This document shows, one piece after another, positions 61,873-64,000 of a DNA stretch of 64,000 nucleotides. The translations under genes were made by a program, and so were the position numbers. The stretch is from an uncultured Clostridia bacterium (GTDB taxonomy: Bacteria > Bacillota > Clostridia > Oscillospirales > Ruminococcaceae): assembly GCA_947631455.1 (NCBI GenBank), contig CANRLH010000004.1, positions 62,001-126,000 on the forward strand, in the 5' to 3' direction. The notes beneath the pieces are model-generated. The model was not told the origin of the DNA and ran no database searches. It was given only the letters and a program-made list of their open reading frames with translations. Numbering within the stretch: the stretch's first letter is position 1; each line of letters begins with the position of its first letter.

Positions 61873-62757
61873 TCATAAGTTTTCTTTTACCCACTTTGCT
61901 GTCTTTAAAATACTTTCCTTAAAGTCTGCCTTACACTCAAAGCCATCTTGTATCTCGTCCTTTAACTTAGTATAATCAATATATGTATTTTCCGACATTT
62001 CGCCAAAAGTAAACTGCCTTTCCGGGCAGAGTACTATTCCCATCTCAAGTATCTTTTCTTTAAAAGTTGTTATATTGCTATGACCTATGTAATACTCAAT
62101 AAATGGCTTGCCATTTTCTCCACATTGGATAAGTCCTTTGACCGTATCATCTATATATACCCAATCGTTAGGATTATTTCCCTCTACAAGCTTAAGCGGC
62201 AAATTATTAATCATTGCAGTTACTATGGTGTTAACAGCCTTTTTTGATCTATCTCCAATACCAAATGTATTTGTTAAAATAACTTTATTATAATCCATGC
62301 TGTTGCAATTCGAAATATATGCACATATGTCTCCCGCTGCTCTTTTAGCAATTCCATATATATCTATTGTAAAGCTATTAGTTTCGCTGCTTTTCATATT
62401 TTCATAACTGGAACTTGCAAATATAAATTTTCGGCAAAACTTTACGGAGTCTTTACATACACTCGCCGCAACAGATATATTATTCGTTTGCAACTGTACA
62501 TTATAGCGATCTTCAGCACCCATAGATCCTCCCCAAGACATATAGTACAGTACATCAACAGTATCTTTTATATGTTCAGAAAGGTTTTCTTTTTTTAAAT
62601 CAATTTCAACAGGTACAAATAAATTGTAATTACATAATGAAGTTAAATTTTCGCCATTTAAATCTACTCCATATACTGTGTAGCCTTTTTCAAGTAATGC
62701 TTTTGTCAGCGCTCCGCCGATAAATCCTCCTGCCCCGGTCACTATTGCTTTTTTCAA
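61873..62757 (-). CDS. NAD-dependent sugar epimerase/dehydratase (SDR)
   Basis: 294 residues. GAGGFIGGAL for NAD binding and YGIAKRAAG as the YxxxK catalytic pair are present, with an ASSSYEN serine. It is not a match to rfbD: the substrate is not identifiable, and it could reduce or epimerise a UDP- or dTDP-sugar in this cluster. Its codon use and AT content are higher than the neighbouring core genes, which hints at recent transfer. It lies 14 bp before glf and 13 bp after rfbC. Confidence 0.85.
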   Translation of the reverse strand: MKKAIVTGAGGFIGGALTKALLEKGYTVYGVDLNGENLTSLCNYNLFVPVEIDLKKENLSEHIKDTVDVLYYMSWGGSMGAEDRYNVQLQTNNISVAASVCKDSVKFCRKFIFASSSYENMKSSETNSFTIDIYGIAKRAAGDICAYISNCNSMDYNKVILTNTFGIGDRSKKAVNTIVTAMINNLPLKLVEGNNPNDWVYIDDTVKGLIQCGENGKPFIEYYIGHSNITTFKEKILEMGIVLCPERQFTFGEMSENTYIDYTKLKDEIQDGFECKADFKESILKTAKWVKENL

Positions 62758-62770
62758 CTTAACACCTCAT

Positions 62771-63316
62771 TTAAAAATTTATGTCACTGTCTTTTAAAAA
62801 CGGTGCATCTTTATCCTTCTGAGAGACAACAGGCGTTATGTTTCCCCAATCTATTCCAATATCCGGATCATTCCATGCAATTGCTCGATCAAACTCAGGG
62901 TAATATAATTCATCGACTTTATACTGCACCTCTGTATCATCAACAAGTGACATACATACATGTCCAAAACCTTTTGGAATGAATATCTGCTGCTTTTTTT
63001 CAGCATCTAATTCAATGGAAACATATTTTTTATATGTTGGTGATTTTTTTCTTAAATCAACAGCTATATCAAGAATCTTACCCCTTGTGCAACGCAACAA
63101 CTTCGCCTGTGCCCTAGGTGCATTCTGAAAGTGAATTCCTCTTATAGTGTATTTTTTTAAAGAAAGCAAGTGATTGTCCTGAACAAACACAGTGTTTATT
63201 CCAAATTTCTCCATAGTTCGTTTTGAGTATGATTCCATATAATAACCTCTGAAATCCTCAAATACACTCGGAGTAAACAATATTACCTCAGGTATTTTCA
63301 GTCTATATGCTTCCAT
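62771..63316 (-). CDS. rfbC: dTDP-4-dehydrorhamnose 3,5-epimerase family protein
   Basis: 181 residues, RmlC cupin. It has FEDFRGYYMESY, NHLLSLKKYTIRGIHFQ with the catalytic His, a catalytic Tyr region YKVDELYYPE and GFGHVCMSL. It epimerises C3 and C5 of the keto-sugar made by rfbB. It stands with rfbA and rfbB but rfbD (the reductase) is not visible, so rhamnose or another deoxysugar could be the end product. Confidence 0.93.
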   Translation of the reverse strand: MEAYRLKIPEVILFTPSVFEDFRGYYMESYSKRTMEKFGINTVFVQDNHLLSLKKYTIRGIHFQNAPRAQAKLLRCTRGKILDIAVDLRKKSPTYKKYVSIELDAEKKQQIFIPKGFGHVCMSLVDDTEVQYKVDELYYPEFDRAIAWNDPDIGIDWGNITPVVSQKDKDAPFLKDSDINF

Positions 63317-63319
63317 CGT

Positions 63320-64000
63320 TTAACACCCTCTCGCCTCTTCGACAATCTCAGCCTGTCTTAATATAGCCTTGTAATTTTCTTCTCTTTGCTCTTTATCATT
63401 TACACACCGGCAGAACTTTTCTATAGACTTTTTAAAGGTATCGTCTGCCGATAGCTTCATAATCTCTGTTTCGTTTCCCACTGTCACCTCAGCAGCAGGC
63501 TCAAACCCGTCCGGTGCTGTCAGTATCCTGCCCGTGCGAATAAACCCTTTACTTCCCCATATCTCAAGCTCACATTTATAGCTGTTATCCATTCCGAATG
63601 ACAGCTGTGCTGTAACTCCTTTGTCATTTACCATTGCAGCACTGCCGTAGATATCAACATCAAACTCATCTGTGTAATTAAGATTTGAATATTTAAGCCG
63701 TGCTGTGTTTCCAAGAAGCATTGAAGCAAGCTTTATAGTGTAACCTCCGCAGTCTAGCAGCGCTCCACCGCCAAGCTCCTTATTGTATCTGAAATCGTTT
63801 TTCTGACGTTGCGGAAATCCGAACGCTATTCGATAAAGTCTTACATCGCCTATCTTTCCGCCTTTTACTATATCCTGTATCTCTTCTATCTGATTATGAA
63901 ACTGAAACATATAGTTTTCATGCACTGCAAGCCCCTTTTCTCTTGCTATCTCCAAAAGATCTCTTGTGTCACCGGCACTGGTAGTTGACGGCTTTTCAAG
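63320..64000 (-). CDS. Gfo/Idh/MocA oxidoreductase, C-terminal part (5' end outside window)
   Basis: The frame is open to the right edge; a TTG at 63955 is not the true start because the upstream codons (LEKPSTTSAG) form the family's conserved EKP catalytic segment. The visible 226 residues have VHENYMFQFHN, the RIAFGFPQR block, GGGALLDCGGYTIKLASML and a C-terminal substrate domain. These NAD(P)-dependent enzymes oxidise or reduce sugars; here it would be another nucleotide-sugar step. It is 3 bp upstream of rfbC. Confidence 0.88.
   Translation of the reverse strand, partial: LEKPSTTSAGDTRDLLEIAREKGLAVHENYMFQFHNQIEEIQDIVKGGKIGDVRLYRIAFGFPQRQKNDFRYNKELGGGALLDCGGYTIKLASMLLGNTARLKYSNLNYTDEFDVDIYGSAAMVNDKGVTAQLSFGMDNSYKCELEIWGSKGFIRTGRILTAPDGFEPAAEVTVGNETEIMKLSADDTFKKSIEKFCRCVNDKEQREENYKAILRQAEIVEEARGC

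Noticed and set aside
61873-63316. Genomic island boundary or insertion sequence in the sugar cluster
   Set aside because: The genes are more AT-rich than their neighbours but no transposase, terminal repeat or attachment site is seen.
1-64000. CRISPR array, prophage or toxin-antitoxin system
   Set aside because: I found no spaced direct repeats, no phage structural genes and no recognisable toxin pair in the window.

Overview
The window is chromosomal DNA from a low-to-mid GC anaerobic Firmicute, most likely a fibre-degrading Oscillospiraceae/Ruminococcus-type gut bacterium. The evidence is a dockerin-bearing GH30 enzyme and a membrane-anchored cohesin-like protein (cellulosome-style parts), GGAGG-type ribosome sites with frequent TTG starts, an ECF S component, QueH, a rubredoxin-flavoprotein and ferredoxin-fused oxidoreductases, all suggesting strict anaerobic life. 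The species cannot be fixed from the sequence alone.

Layout. 0-6 kb: the end of a membrane protein gene, an anchored cohesin-like protein, a cytoplasmic GH59 beta-galactosidase-type enzyme, an iron-sulfur aldo/keto reductase, and an ECF S component overlapping a DUF1893 gene. 6.2-6.6 kb: two tandem tRNA-Gln genes with their own promoter. 6.7-18 kb: a VanY-like protein that has lost its zinc ligands, a tiny Asn-rich protein divergent from mscL, an AraC regulator, pheA, an esterase, a MarR-controlled heterodimeric ABC exporter with a clear operator, queH and a flavin reductase-rubredoxin. 18-26 kb: a complete set for arginine from acetyl-glutamate (argG-H-C-J-B-D-F, all on the minus strand). 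26-38 kb: trmB with an EAL/PAS protein, asnB, membrane and envelope proteins, MATE, NUDIX, YfhO, YjbQ and YdcF. 38-42 kb: the glycolytic block pgk-tpiA-gpmI. 42-51.6 kb: a long minus-strand run (ROK glucokinase, a DMP19-like protein, dCMP deaminase, aroE, aroK, ilvD, a lipoprotein, pyrC, pyrF, trmL, degV) from one strong promoter. 51.7-55 kb: a structured RNA candidate, the dockerin GH30 enzyme and an AraC regulator. 55-58.7 kb: leuC-leuD-ybjQ-leuB and a 56-residue 2[4Fe-4S] ferredoxin. 58.8-64 kb: a nucleotide-sugar cluster (rfbB, rfbA, glf, an SDR epimerase, rfbC, a partial Gfo/Idh oxidoreductase) that continues past the window end.

Most of the window is core metabolism organised in tight operons. 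The parts that deserve attention are the roughly 190-230 nt RNA element between the GH30 gene and the glucokinase promoter, the zinc-less VanY protein, the cohesin-like anchor operon, the intracellular GH59 enzyme, the coupled ECF-S/DUF1893 pair, and a secreted protein that appears to start at ATT. I saw no insertion sequence, phage gene or CRISPR array.
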